From the IMG/VR virus record IMGVR_UViG_3300006916_000313, positions 1-26,738 of that record: a DNA stretch of 26,738 bases; one strand, given 5' to 3'. This DNA comes from a virus. The position numbers and the translations under genes were made by a program. This document shows positions 1 through 5,913 of this stretch, piece by piece (the stretch's first letter is position 1; each line of letters opens with the position of its first letter). The notes under the pieces are model-generated. The model was not told the DNA's origin. It did no database searches and was given only the letters and a program-made list of their open reading frames with translations.

Positions 1-81
1 CATGATGCTCAGGCTGACGCACACTGGCAAGCAGTATGCGTTCAGCAATTTTATCGTGATTATAAAGTATTACCTAGGTAA
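1..81 (+). CDS. 3' end of an unknown protein (partial)
   Basis: An open frame runs from the first base of the window to a TAA at 79-81 and encodes 26 residues ending in QFYRDYKVLPR. The start lies outside the window. The fragment is too short to assign a family. A weak AT-rich hairpin with a T tract follows at 115-141, which fits this being the last gene of a + strand transcript. Confidence 0.6.
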   Translation, partial: HDAQADAHWQAVCVQQFYRDYKVLPR

Positions 82-331
82 TAGATAATTTTACAACTTT
101 ATTAATCCTTCCTGATTTCATTAAATTATGAAATTTTTTAAAGTAAACCGATGCTAAACGATGAGTTTGACCGGCTACTATTCCTAAGGACTTCGCCATT
201 TTTTCTCCTATATGTGTATAACAAATTGCAAATGTTGAATAACTTTATCACTAGTGTGAACTGTTACATTAATACAACATTTATGTTACAATCATGTTAC
301 AAAACTATTTATCTTTTTACCCAAAAAAGGC
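82..331. other. Intergenic region before the first early promoter
   Basis: No convincing gene is visible in this AT-rich stretch. A 72-codon frame at 151-369 has no ribosome binding site, is rich in F, L and I as expected of chance AT-rich frames, and runs straight through the promoter at 332-359, so I do not call it. Apart from the weak hairpin at 115-141 I see nothing in this segment. Confidence 0.5.
115..141 (+). terminator. Possible weak AT-rich terminator hairpin
   Basis: ATTTCAT (115-121) pairs perfectly with ATGAAAT (128-134) around a six-base loop, and a run of six T follows. The geometry is that of an intrinsic terminator, but the stem is almost entirely A/T and therefore weak. It lies downstream of the partial gene ending at 81. 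Confidence 0.35.
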
Positions 332-359
332 TTGACATATCTGAGTTTGGTGTTATACT
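332..359 (+). promoter_or_regulatory. Sigma70-type promoter with extended -10 (early promoter cassette 1)
   Basis: Consensus TTGACA (332-337), a 16-bp spacer, then TATACT (354-359) preceded by TGT, which is an extended -10. The leader contains TTTAAATAA and an AGGTAGGAGT ribosome binding site before the ATG at 395. The distance from the -35 to the ATG is 63 bp, exactly as in the second cassette at 925. It probably recruits unmodified host RNA polymerase early in infection. Confidence 0.85.
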
Positions 360-394
360 ATTTGTATAGTTTAAATAATTAGGTAGGAGTAAAT

Positions 395-907
395 ATGCAA
401 ACTTTAGTAATAAACACTCAATATAGAGAGAACTATGCGGCTCATAACGAAGGTTATGAACATGGTGTAGATGAAGCACATTGGAAATTTAAGGGTGGTA
501 GCACTTATTTTGTTACTGACTTAACTGAAGCCAATGTCAACAGCATTGTTGCTAATGGCATTCCTGTATTAACCAAACTTATAGAAAGCAAAAACGCGGC
601 TTTCGAAGAGTATATCATCGACTGGGAGATACGTGATCTTGGTAAAAATGGCGACGGTAAAGGACCAATTTGTGAGAGTTGGGAAATTGCTACTCAGTTC
701 TATTATGAGGACAAGCAGTGGAAATGTCGTACCCATCACACCCCAGGCGATGAATCTTATTGGAACCCTGCTATTATTAGCAGAGCGGAACAATGGATAC
801 CTGGTGAGGGTGGTACTAGAAATGACTACCAATGTCAATACAAAGTTGCTAATGGTTGGTTCGATGCTAAAGATCCTCAACTTAAAAAAGAAGTTGAGGC
901 GGCTTAA
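395..907 (+). CDS. Conserved-type phage protein of unknown function (early)
   Basis: The product is 170 residues, soluble, rich in W, Y, N and E, with no signal peptide or membrane segment. I do not recognise a domain. The start is fixed by a strong AGGAG (385-389) five bases before the ATG and by the promoter at 332-359. It is transcribed alone: a second promoter follows immediately, before the next gene. Its position behind a consensus host-type promoter suggests early expression and perhaps a role in host takeover, but that is inference from position only. Antisense and frame-shifted open frames over this gene (569-919 and 633-962) look like shadows. Confidence 0.8.
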   Translation: MQTLVINTQYRENYAAHNEGYEHGVDEAHWKFKGGSTYFVTDLTEANVNSIVANGIPVLTKLIESKNAAFEEYIIDWEIRDLGKNGDGKGPICESWEIATQFYYEDKQWKCRTHHTPGDESYWNPAIISRAEQWIPGEGGTRNDYQCQYKVANGWFDAKDPQLKKEVEAA

Positions 908-924
908 AAAAGTTGTCAAAAGGC

Positions 925-952
925 TTGACAGATCACAGAAATTTGTTATAAT
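925..952 (+). promoter_or_regulatory. Sigma70-type promoter with perfect extended -10 (early promoter cassette 2)
   Basis: TTGACA (925-930), a 16-bp spacer, then TGTTATAAT with TATAAT at 947-952. This is a perfect match to both hexamers plus the extended -10. The leader repeats TTTAAATAA and AGGTAGGAGT before the ATG at 988, with the same 63-bp distance from -35 to start codon as cassette 1. It should drive the overlapping gene chain from 988 to 3724. Confidence 0.88.
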
Positions 953-987
953 ATATACATAATTTAAATAAAAAGGTAGGAGTTTTT

Positions 988-1359
988 ATGTCAATATACA
1001 CACAAAATCAAAGCAAAGATAAAATTACATCTGTAGATGGATTTATTATTAATACAGTTAGTTGTTCAAATAACAATGGTGAACCTGGAGTTACTATTCA
1101 ACTTACAAGTTTAGAATCCATGTGGTACAATCACGAAGAGAATGTTAATCATCCAGAAGGCTCAGAATACCCTGTAAATATTAATGTTCCTTTTATGAAG
1201 TTGATGAGAGAAAGAATTGCTAATAGTGTATTAGCAAGAACTGGATATGACATTAGAGATTTTGATAATGTTATCCATGCTTCAATATCACCTGGTAGAA
1301 ATCCTGATGGTAGTTTTATTGATAATGGTTTTGATGATCATGTTGTGAGGAACGTATAA
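988..1359 (+). CDS. Unknown small phage protein upstream of DNA ligase
   Basis: The product is 123 residues, soluble, with no motif I can assign. It starts behind AGGTAGGAGT and ends in TAATG, so its stop overlaps the ligase start by one base and the two are probably translationally coupled. It is the first gene of a chain in which every junction down to 3724 overlaps. Coupling to ligase suggests a DNA metabolism role, but nothing in the protein itself shows this. Confidence 0.8.
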   Translation: MSIYTQNQSKDKITSVDGFIINTVSCSNNNGEPGVTIQLTSLESMWYNHEENVNHPEGSEYPVNINVPFMKLMRERIANSVLARTGYDIRDFDNVIHASISPGRNPDGSFIDNGFDDHVVRNV

Positions 1360-2627
1360 TGAATCCTTGGAACATAATCCAAAAGTTAGAATCAGATAAC
1401 AGCAGACTTTTTAAAGAGTCTGTTGTTGCTGATTATATTGCTGAAGCAGATTTTAGACATGGATTACAATGGGCACTTAATCCTTTAGTTACATTTGGTG
1501 TGCAACAAGTTCCTGTTAGTGAGACAGATGGTAAAGGCATTACTGATGCGGACTTTTATAAACTTGCTGAAGGTTTGCATGAAAGAGAATTAACTGGACA
1601 TGCGGCTCGTGATGCGATTCAAGATTTATGTGATCAAGCAACTAATGAGCAATGGAACGATTGGTATAGAAGAATACTAATTAAAGACCTCAGATGTGGT
1701 GTTAGTGTAAAAACAGTTAATGGTGTTGCACCAGGAACTGTGCCTGTATTTGGTTGTATGTTGGCACATGACGGAGCAAAACATCCTAAAAAGATTAAAG
1801 GACAATGTATAGTAGAATACAAATATGATGGTGTAAGAGTTATTGCTATTGTGCAAAATGGTAGTGCTACTTTATACTCGCGTAATGGAAAGTTACTCAG
1901 TAACTTCCCTCACATTGAAGAGGCTCTGAGTAAGCCAGAATACAACGATACTGTATTTGATGGTGAGGTTATGAGTGATGACTTCCAAACATTAATGAAG
2001 CAAGTTCATAGAAAAGAAGGTGCTCAAACACAAGACGCCTACTTGGCACTATTTGATGTGCTGTCGTTAGATGAGTTTCAGGAAGGAGAGACTAGTGCCA
2101 ACACATTGGAAAGAAAATTACAACTAGAAGAATACAGAGACAAAGAAGACTGTATTAAGGTTGTAGATTACTGGCAAATGGACATGGACACAGAGCAAGG
2201 ACAGGAGTTATTTGCTGATCTAAACAAAATTGCTTTAGACAAAGGATACGAAGGTCTTATGATAAAACCAATACACGAAGTATATAAGTGTAAGAGAAGT
2301 CATGCTTGGTTAAAAATAAAGCCTTTTATTGAAGTTACACTTAAAGTTATTGCATTAGAAGAAGGCACAGGCAAAAACGAAGGCATGTTAGGTGCTCTTG
2401 TAGTTGAAGGTGAAGACGATGGTAAGTTTTTCCATGTTAATGTGGGTAGTGGTTTAACTGATGAAAACAGAGAGCAGATTTGGGCTAACCAAAATGCTGT
2501 TATTGGACAATTAGTTGAAATTAGAGCAGATGCGGCCACACAATCACAAGACGCAGAAGACACTTGGAGTTTAAGGTTCCCACGATTTAAAACATTTAGA
2601 GGGTTTGAACTAGGAGAAAAATTATAA
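1359..2627 (+). CDS. ATP-dependent DNA ligase
   Basis: This enzyme seals nicks in phage DNA through an enzyme-AMP intermediate. Motif I is KYDGVR with the adenylated lysine at K155. Motif III follows as VFDGE, motif IV as EGLMIK and motif V as LKIK, in the family order, and the C-terminal third is a plausible OB domain. At 422 residues it is shorter than T4 gp30 (487) and longer than T7 ligase (359). The N-terminal ~150 residues form the helical extension seen in larger phage ligases. The start overlaps the preceding stop (TAATG), and its own stop overlaps the next small gene in the same way. Early expression is expected from the promoter at 925-952. Confidence 0.95.
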   Translation: MNPWNIIQKLESDNSRLFKESVVADYIAEADFRHGLQWALNPLVTFGVQQVPVSETDGKGITDADFYKLAEGLHERELTGHAARDAIQDLCDQATNEQWNDWYRRILIKDLRCGVSVKTVNGVAPGTVPVFGCMLAHDGAKHPKKIKGQCIVEYKYDGVRVIAIVQNGSATLYSRNGKLLSNFPHIEEALSKPEYNDTVFDGEVMSDDFQTLMKQVHRKEGAQTQDAYLALFDVLSLDEFQEGETSANTLERKLQLEEYRDKEDCIKVVDYWQMDMDTEQGQELFADLNKIALDKGYEGLMIKPIHEVYKCKRSHAWLKIKPFIEVTLKVIALEEGTGKNEGMLGALVVEGEDDGKFFHVNVGSGLTDENREQIWANQNAVIGQLVEIRADAATQSQDAEDTWSLRFPRFKTFRGFELGEKL

Positions 2628-2797
2628 TGACAGGTTATATACTATTTGTAGCAGTATTTGTATGGATAGTTTCGTATGTAAGACTGCCCAAATGGACCTT
2701 TCCACAGGTCAATGTAGTACAAAGAAGTAATTTTGCTACTCTTAATAGTATATTTGTTATAGTAGTTTATATAATGTTTATGTTGGCTAACGGATGA
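2627..2797 (+). CDS. Small membrane protein with two predicted TM helices
   Basis: This 56-residue gene starts with the A of the ligase stop (TAATG) and has TAGGAG at 2611-2616 as its ribosome binding site inside the end of ligase. The product has two hydrophobic stretches, one at about residues 4-18 (ILFVAVFVWIV) and one at about 41-54 (SIFVIVVYIMFML), separated by a short polar loop. That pattern suggests a hairpin inner-membrane protein. No family is recognised. Its conserved-style coupling and good ribosome binding site make it a real gene rather than chance. Confidence 0.7.
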   Translation: MTGYILFVAVFVWIVSYVRLPKWTFPQVNVVQRSNFATLNSIFVIVVYIMFMLANG

Positions 2798-2883
2798 TAG
2801 AGTTTATGCAAACATTATTTGTAAGTTCTTTGTTTTTAACAATAACACGTTTTGGTGTTAGGGACGGATTTTATCATGATTAA
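2794..2883 (+). CDS. Possible 29-residue micro-gene
   Basis: The ATG overlaps the previous stop in an ATGA junction and the frame runs 29 codons to a TAA at 2881-2883. The product contains a hydrophobic stretch (LFVSSLFLTI). There is no clear ribosome binding site, so translation would depend on coupling. It fills an otherwise empty gap in a chain where all neighbours overlap. It may equally be chance. Confidence 0.35.
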   Translation: MIEFMQTLFVSSLFLTITRFGVRDGFYHD

Positions 2884-2941
2884 TTGGGTATTTGGTTGGA
2901 TAAGCATAGATTATCTCAAACATAAAGGAGTAATAAAATGA
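2876..2941 (+). CDS. Possible 21-residue micro-gene
   Basis: The ATG at 2876 lies inside the end of the preceding micro-frame, and the frame ends in an ATGA that overlaps the next start at 2938. The product is 21 residues, with an aromatic hydrophobic N-terminus and a lysine-rich end. AGGGA about 11 bases upstream is a weak ribosome binding site. It could act only as a coupling leader for the gene at 2938. Support is limited to its position in the overlap chain. Confidence 0.3.
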   Translation: MINWVFGWISIDYLKHKGVIK

Positions 2942-3198
2942 GAGAATTTTTAGTAGAGTCAAACGATAAGGTAAACGGCGGAATCCAGAAGATATATAAA
3001 TTCCCTAATGGATATGGTGCCAGTATTATAAAAGGTCCTTACACTTATGGTGGCAAGGATGGAAAATGGGAACTGGCTGTATTAAAAGGAGAAGAGCTGT
3101 GTTATGACACTGATATCACATCAGATGTTATAGGACATTTAAATGATCCTGAAATAGACGCCGTACTCAGACAGATAGAGAGGTTACCTAATGCCTAA
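2938..3198 (+). CDS. Small conserved-type phage protein, unknown function
   Basis: The product is 86 residues and soluble, with a strand-rich N-terminal half (IYKFPNGYGASIIKGPYTYGG) that resembles a small beta domain, and a helical end. A strong AAAGGAG (2924-2930) precedes the ATG. The 3' end overlaps the next gene by 8 bases. I do not recognise the family by name. Confidence 0.75.
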   Translation: MREFLVESNDKVNGGIQKIYKFPNGYGASIIKGPYTYGGKDGKWELAVLKGEELCYDTDITSDVIGHLNDPEIDAVLRQIERLPNA

Positions 3199-3724
3199 TT
3201 GGTGTGCTAATCATATTGAAATTACAGGTCCTGAAGACAAGATCAATAAACTTTACATGGACGCTCAGGAAGGTTTTTTAGAGACTTTAGCACCACTAGG
3301 TAAATGGGACTATAATGATGCAGTTTCACAATGGGGTACTAAATGGGAAGTTGATATAAATGATCTAGCAGTAGATGTTTCAATGGCGAAGCACAATGGT
3401 ACAGCCACACTAAGTGGCTATTTTGAAAGTGCCTGGAGTCCTCCAATGGAAGCATTACAAACATATTTAGATAATAATCCAGATTGTGAAGGTGAATTAT
3501 ATTACTACGAGCCTGCCATGGATTTTTGTGGTAATATGAATAACAATATAACTATCTCAGATGTAGATAAAGATTTCTTTGCTAATGATCCAGTAGGGCA
3601 AGAACTAGATGGACACTTTGCTGTTATAGATTACATGGAAGAATATGAAGAAGAAATACAGGAAGAAGCATTGGCAACTCCTCCTGATGTCATAGAGTCG
3701 CCAGAGCAAATACCAGATTTGTAA
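3191..3724 (+). CDS. Api92-like protein with ferredoxin-like fold (DUF1281 type)
   Basis: The N-terminus MPNWCANHIEITG and the later FESAWSPPMEAL are the hallmark segments of the phage and plasmid Api92-like family, whose N-terminal domain has a ferredoxin-like fold but no bound iron-sulfur cluster. The molecular role of this family is not known to me. The product is 177 residues, with a long acidic C-terminal tail (about residues 140-177) rich in E, D and P. The ribosome binding site AGAGAGG lies within the end of the preceding gene. It is the last gene of the early overlapping chain. Confidence 0.8.
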   Translation: MPNWCANHIEITGPEDKINKLYMDAQEGFLETLAPLGKWDYNDAVSQWGTKWEVDINDLAVDVSMAKHNGTATLSGYFESAWSPPMEALQTYLDNNPDCEGELYYYEPAMDFCGNMNNNITISDVDKDFFANDPVGQELDGHFAVIDYMEEYEEEIQEEALATPPDVIESPEQIPDL

Positions 3725-3730
3725 ATAAAG

Positions 3731-3738
3731 TATAAATA
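3731..3738 (+). promoter_or_regulatory. T4-type late promoter, start codon at predicted +1
   Basis: A perfect TATAAATA octamer, followed by five bases (AAAAT) and then the ATG at 3744. In T4 the octamer spans -13 to -6, so transcription would begin on the A of this ATG. No ribosome binding site is present upstream. Confidence 0.75.
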
Positions 3739-3743
3739 AAAAT

Positions 3744-4043
3744 ATGGGACAGTATTCAGACAGAGTTGAAAGACAGAGACTTTTACTAGAAGCAGAAGAA
3801 TGGGCACAAGGCGTATCAGGTTTACATGCTCATAGTTTAAGTAGTATGTGGTATGATAACAGGCCACAAGATACTGCTGAAGGTAAAGGAGTAGTTGATA
3901 TACAATATAATAGTGGTCTCATAGAAAGAACCCTAGAAGATGGTTCAATGGTATATTTTGGTAAAAAACTAAAAGGCGATGAACTAATTCAAGAATATAC
4001 AAGAAAAACACAACCATCAGTCACTCAAACCTTTTTAAGATAA
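3744..4043 (+). CDS. Unknown late small protein, probably from a leaderless mRNA
   Basis: The product is 99 residues, charged and soluble, with no family recognised. The segment ending in GSMVYFGKKLKGDELIQ looks like a small beta unit followed by a helix. The start is set by the late octamer at 3731-3738 and the absence of any earlier ribosome binding site; the predicted transcript would begin at this ATG. It stands between the early chain and the tRNA cluster, and a separate host-type promoter begins just after its stop. Confidence 0.75.
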   Translation: MGQYSDRVERQRLLLEAEEWAQGVSGLHAHSLSSMWYDNRPQDTAEGKGVVDIQYNSGLIERTLEDGSMVYFGKKLKGDELIQEYTRKTQPSVTQTFLR

Positions 4044-4046
4044 TAC

Positions 4047-4074
4047 TTGACATGATAATAAAAGATGCTATACT
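4047..4074 (+). promoter_or_regulatory. Sigma70-type promoter with extended -10, abutting the next start codon
   Basis: TTGACA (4047-4052), a 16-bp spacer, TGC, then TATACT (4069-4074). The geometry matches the two early cassettes. The ATG of the next frame begins at 4075, directly after the -10, so transcripts from this promoter would start about 6 bases inside that frame. The promoter may mainly serve the tRNA cluster at 4398-4629. Confidence 0.75.
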
Positions 4075-4311
4075 ATGAAAAGTGAAAATATTGATTTAGT
4101 CGATATAAATTTAGTTTGTAAAAAACATGACTTAGACAGATTTTCACTAGTAGAGGTAAGTACTTTTATTGCTAGAAACAATGACATTACACCTGTAGAA
4201 GCTCTACAGAAAATGTTAGAAGTTGACGATTTAGAAACTTATCTCTCAGAACTAAAAAGTAAAATCCTTGACGCTGATTTAAGTAGGCGATTAAGGAAAA
4301 TGGATAAGTAG
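4075..4311 (+). CDS. Unknown small helical protein
   Basis: The product is 78 residues, mostly charged and predicted helical (for example TPVEALQKMLEVDDLETYL), with a lysine/arginine-rich end. No family is recognised. The start is uncertain: the ATG is immediately downstream of a strong -10 element and there is no ribosome binding site. It would be translated only from an upstream transcript such as the late one starting near 3744, or from an internal start. The stop overlaps the left arm of an inverted repeat at 4307. Confidence 0.55.
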   Translation: MKSENIDLVDINLVCKKHDLDRFSLVEVSTFIARNNDITPVEALQKMLEVDDLETYLSELKSKILDADLSRRLRKMDK

Positions 4312-4378
4312 GCCCGAGTGGTATTTCGTAAATTGGGTTAGATATAGTCTTATAAATTCCCTAGGTGTACTGCCTACT
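4307..4378 (+). repeat. tRNA-sized element with perfect 7-bp closing stem
   Basis: AGTAGGC (4307-4313) pairs perfectly with GCCTACT (4372-4378), closing a 72-base unit about the size of a tRNA. It contains CCGAGTGG, like the D-arm entry of class II tRNAs, and is followed by ATTCCA. I find no normal T-loop (TTCRA) and no clean anticodon arm, so I do not call it a tRNA. It lies just upstream of three real tRNAs and could be a decayed tRNA or a processing or termination structure. Confidence 0.35.
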
Positions 4379-4397
4379 ATTCCAACTTTTTAGATTT

Positions 4398-4472
4398 GCC
4401 GCATTCGTCTAGTGGTTAGGACACCGGGTTTTCATCTCGGCAACAGGAGTTCGATCCTCCTATGCGGTACCA
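4398..4472 (+). tRNA. tRNA-Glu (anticodon TTC), CCA encoded
   Basis: The acceptor GCCGCAT (4398-4404) pairs with ATGCGGT (4462-4468). The D-arm is GTC/GAC with a GTGGTT loop. The anticodon stem CCGGG/CTCGG (one mismatch) encloses TTTTCAT, giving anticodon TTC. The T-arm is GGAGT-TCGATCC-TCCT. The discriminator A and CCA are genomically encoded. It abuts the next tRNA with no spacer, so maturation needs processing between them. Confidence 0.95.
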
Positions 4473-4550
4473 GGTCTGGTAGTTCAGATTGGTTAGAACG
4501 CCGCCCTGTCACGGCGGAGGTCGAGGGTTCGAGTCCCTTCCAGATCGCCA
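4473..4550 (+). tRNA. tRNA-Asp (anticodon GTC), CCA encoded
   Basis: The acceptor GGTCTGG pairs with CCAGATC. The anticodon stem CCGCC/GGCGG encloses CTGTCAC, giving anticodon GTC. The T-arm is GAGGG-TTCGAGT-CCCTT. The discriminator is G, as expected for tRNA-Asp, followed by an encoded CCA. It begins on the base after the CCA of tRNA-Glu. Confidence 0.95.
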
Positions 4551-4552
4551 GT

Positions 4553-4629
4553 GGGTCTTTAGCTCAGTTGGTTAGAGCACCTCGTTTACACCGAGGGGGT
4601 CGCAAGTTCGAATCCTGCAAGACCCACCA
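4553..4629 (+). tRNA. tRNA-Val (anticodon TAC), CCA encoded
   Basis: The acceptor GGGTCTT pairs with AAGACCC. The D-arm is GCTC/GAGC. The anticodon stem CCTCG/CGAGG encloses TTTACAC, giving anticodon TAC. The T-arm is GCAAG-TTCGAAT-CCTGC, with discriminator A and an encoded CCA. It lies two bases after tRNA-Asp. Anticodons TTC and TAC read A-ending codons, which suit an AT-rich phage translated in a host with fewer such tRNAs. Confidence 0.95.
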
Positions 4630-4638
4630 TTTTTCTTT

Positions 4639-4646
4639 TATAAATA
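4639..4646 (+). promoter_or_regulatory. T4-type late promoter with short leader
   Basis: A perfect TATAAATA octamer between the tRNA cluster and the gene at 4662. The predicted +1 is 4652, giving a leader of about 10 bases that retains part of AGGAAAA as a ribosome binding site. It belongs to the non-leaderless class. Confidence 0.65.
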
Positions 4647-4661
4647 TATTAGGAAAATAAA

Positions 4662-5093
4662 ATGATCAGAGTTAATATTAAAGGCAGAATTGCTAAAAAG
4701 AAAAAAATTATAGAGTATATTGAAACAGCTCTAATAGGAATGATGCCCAGATTAAGACGAACTGTGGACATTGACTTAACAGTCTTAACAGAGTGTGATG
4801 AAAAAAATTATGCACTTTGTTGGGGCGATAAAAACGAAGTAGAAATTGAGTTAGCCAGACAAAGTGGCAGAAAAAAGTTTACATTAGACGAAATGATGTT
4901 AAACTTGGCTCATGAACTTGTTCATGCTAAACAATTTTTAAAAGGTGAACTTCATCCTACACTTAGTAAATGGAAGAAGTTTAAAAAAGATTATGCTAAC
5001 ACTCCCTATTTCAAACAACCCTGGGAGAAAGAAGCATATTTAATGGAAGATAACATTTTTAAAACATACTGGATAGATGGCAAAAATATATAA
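4662..5093 (+). CDS. Putative zinc metallopeptidase (HELVH, SprT-like)
   Basis: The product is 143 residues with the zincin motif HELVH at residues 84-88, in which two histidines would bind zinc and the glutamate would activate water. A downstream WEKEAY segment could supply the third ligand. This matches the small SprT-like metalloproteins common in phages. The substrate is unknown. The N-terminus is a basic helix, and there is no signal peptide, so action in the host cytoplasm is likely. The late octamer at 4639 and AGGA at 4651 support the start. The next small gene overlaps its last 17 bases. Confidence 0.7.
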   Translation: MIRVNIKGRIAKKKKIIEYIETALIGMMPRLRRTVDIDLTVLTECDEKNYALCWGDKNEVEIELARQSGRKKFTLDEMMLNLAHELVHAKQFLKGELHPTLSKWKKFKKDYANTPYFKQPWEKEAYLMEDNIFKTYWIDGKNI

Positions 5094-5232
5094 TAAAACA
5101 ACAATAACACCAACAAGAAAGGCTAGTTCTACTGGACAAGGCGGTAGAGGAAGAAGCACAAAGATTTCTTTATCTACAATGAACAAGCACAAAAAAAGGT
5201 CACATAAGAAATATAGAGGACAAGGTAGATAA
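5077..5232 (+). CDS. Small very basic protein (51 residues)
   Basis: An ATG at 5077 opens a 51-codon frame ending at TAA 5230-5232. The product carries TGQGGRGRSTKISLSTMNK and then HKKRSHKKYRGQGR, giving a strongly positive Gly/Arg/Lys-rich chain. I recall similar short proteins ending in KKYRGQG in marine T4-like phages, but not their role. The charge suggests nucleic acid binding. It overlaps the end of the metallopeptidase gene by 17 bases and is probably coupled to it. A stable hairpin follows. Confidence 0.7.
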   Translation: MAKIYNKTTITPTRKASSTGQGGRGRSTKISLSTMNKHKKRSHKKYRGQGR

Positions 5233-5280
5233 AAGTTTAAATTGGGCATGTTGTTCTCCTAATACTTCAATACCCAATCA

Positions 5281-5304
5281 CTCCGCAGTAGAAATACTGC
5301 GGAG
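5281..5304 (+). terminator. Perfect 10-bp hairpin with GAAA tetraloop
   Basis: CTCCGCAGTA (5281-5290) pairs perfectly with TACTGCGGAG (5295-5304) around GAAA, a stable GNRA tetraloop. No T tract follows (AACTTG), so it is a poor intrinsic terminator and may instead be a 3'-end protecting or processing structure for the preceding transcript. It ends 6 bases before the late promoter at 5310. Confidence 0.6.
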
Positions 5305-5309
5305 AACTT

Positions 5310-5317
5310 GATAAATA
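5310..5317 (+). promoter_or_regulatory. T4-type late promoter, start codon at predicted +1
   Basis: GATAAATA followed by five bases (TAGAT) and the ATG at 5323. By T4 geometry +1 falls on this ATG. There is no ribosome binding site; the only purine-rich sequence, GGAG, belongs to the hairpin 18 bases upstream. Confidence 0.72.
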
Positions 5318-5322
5318 TAGAT

Positions 5323-5913
5323 ATGAGTACTTATAATCCTTATAATAACTACATGACAACTGATGTAATTACTACATCACTCACAGAAGAATGGGTATGC
5401 GAGTTAGTAGAGCCCAAACATCAAGCACTTCATACTAGAGCAAATATTGATCCTTTTGGAACAGATATAGATTGGCAAGAAAAGGAAAAAGAAATGCTAC
5501 AACTGATGCATAATAAGTTTGGTATAGGTTTAGCCGCTCCACAGATAGGTTACAGTTATAATATGTTTGTTATGAATCATGAGCATTTAGGAGACATAGG
5601 TGTATATAGGCCTGAGATATTAGAGTACAGTGAAGAAACTTGTAGATATGAAGAAGGTTGTTTAAGTTTCCCTATGTTATATTTAGATGTAATCAGACCA
5701 GAAAAAATCAAAGTGAAATATTATAAATCAGATGGTGAAACACAGGTGGAGACCTGGATGGACGGCAGAGATGCCAGATGTTTCCAACATGAATTTGATC
5801 ATTTATATGGTGATTTATTTATAGACAAAGTGAGCGATTTAAAATTACAAAGAGCATTTAAAAAGAGAGAGAAGTTTTTTAAGAAATTAGAAAGACAAAT
5901 TAAAAATGCTTGA
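5323..5913 (+). CDS. def: Peptide deformylase
   Basis: This enzyme removes the N-formyl group from nascent proteins. All three family motifs are present: GIGLAAPQ (residues 67-74), EGCLS (111-115, metal ligand C113) and QHEFDH (155-160, ligands H156 and H160, catalytic E157). At 196 residues it is longer than most phage deformylases because of an N-terminal extension of about 25 residues. I set the start at 5323 because the late octamer at 5310-5317 predicts +1 there; a TTG at 5308 would lie before the transcript start. Marine phage deformylases are thought to sustain protein processing during infection. The next gene overlaps the last 8 bases. Confidence 0.93.
   Translation: MSTYNPYNNYMTTDVITTSLTEEWVCELVEPKHQALHTRANIDPFGTDIDWQEKEKEMLQLMHNKFGIGLAAPQIGYSYNMFVMNHEHLGDIGVYRPEILEYSEETCRYEEGCLSFPMLYLDVIRPEKIKVKYYKSDGETQVETWMDGRDARCFQHEFDHLYGDLFIDKVSDLKLQRAFKKREKFFKKLERQIKNA

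Noticed and set aside
151-369. 72-codon + strand open frame upstream of the first full gene
   Set aside because: It has no ribosome binding site and AT-driven composition, and it runs through the consensus promoter at 332-359.
569-962. Antisense (569-919) and shifted (633-962) frames over the gene at 395-907
   Set aside because: They overlap a well-signalled gene entirely or cross the promoter at 925-952, and have no ribosome binding sites.
4412-4660. 82-codon + strand frame across the tRNA cluster
   Set aside because: The sequence is fully explained by three complete tRNAs; the frame is a by-product.
5308-5322. Earlier TTG start for peptide deformylase
   Set aside because: It lies within the late promoter, before the predicted transcript start. 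The ATG at 5323 fits the promoter spacing seen at five other genes.
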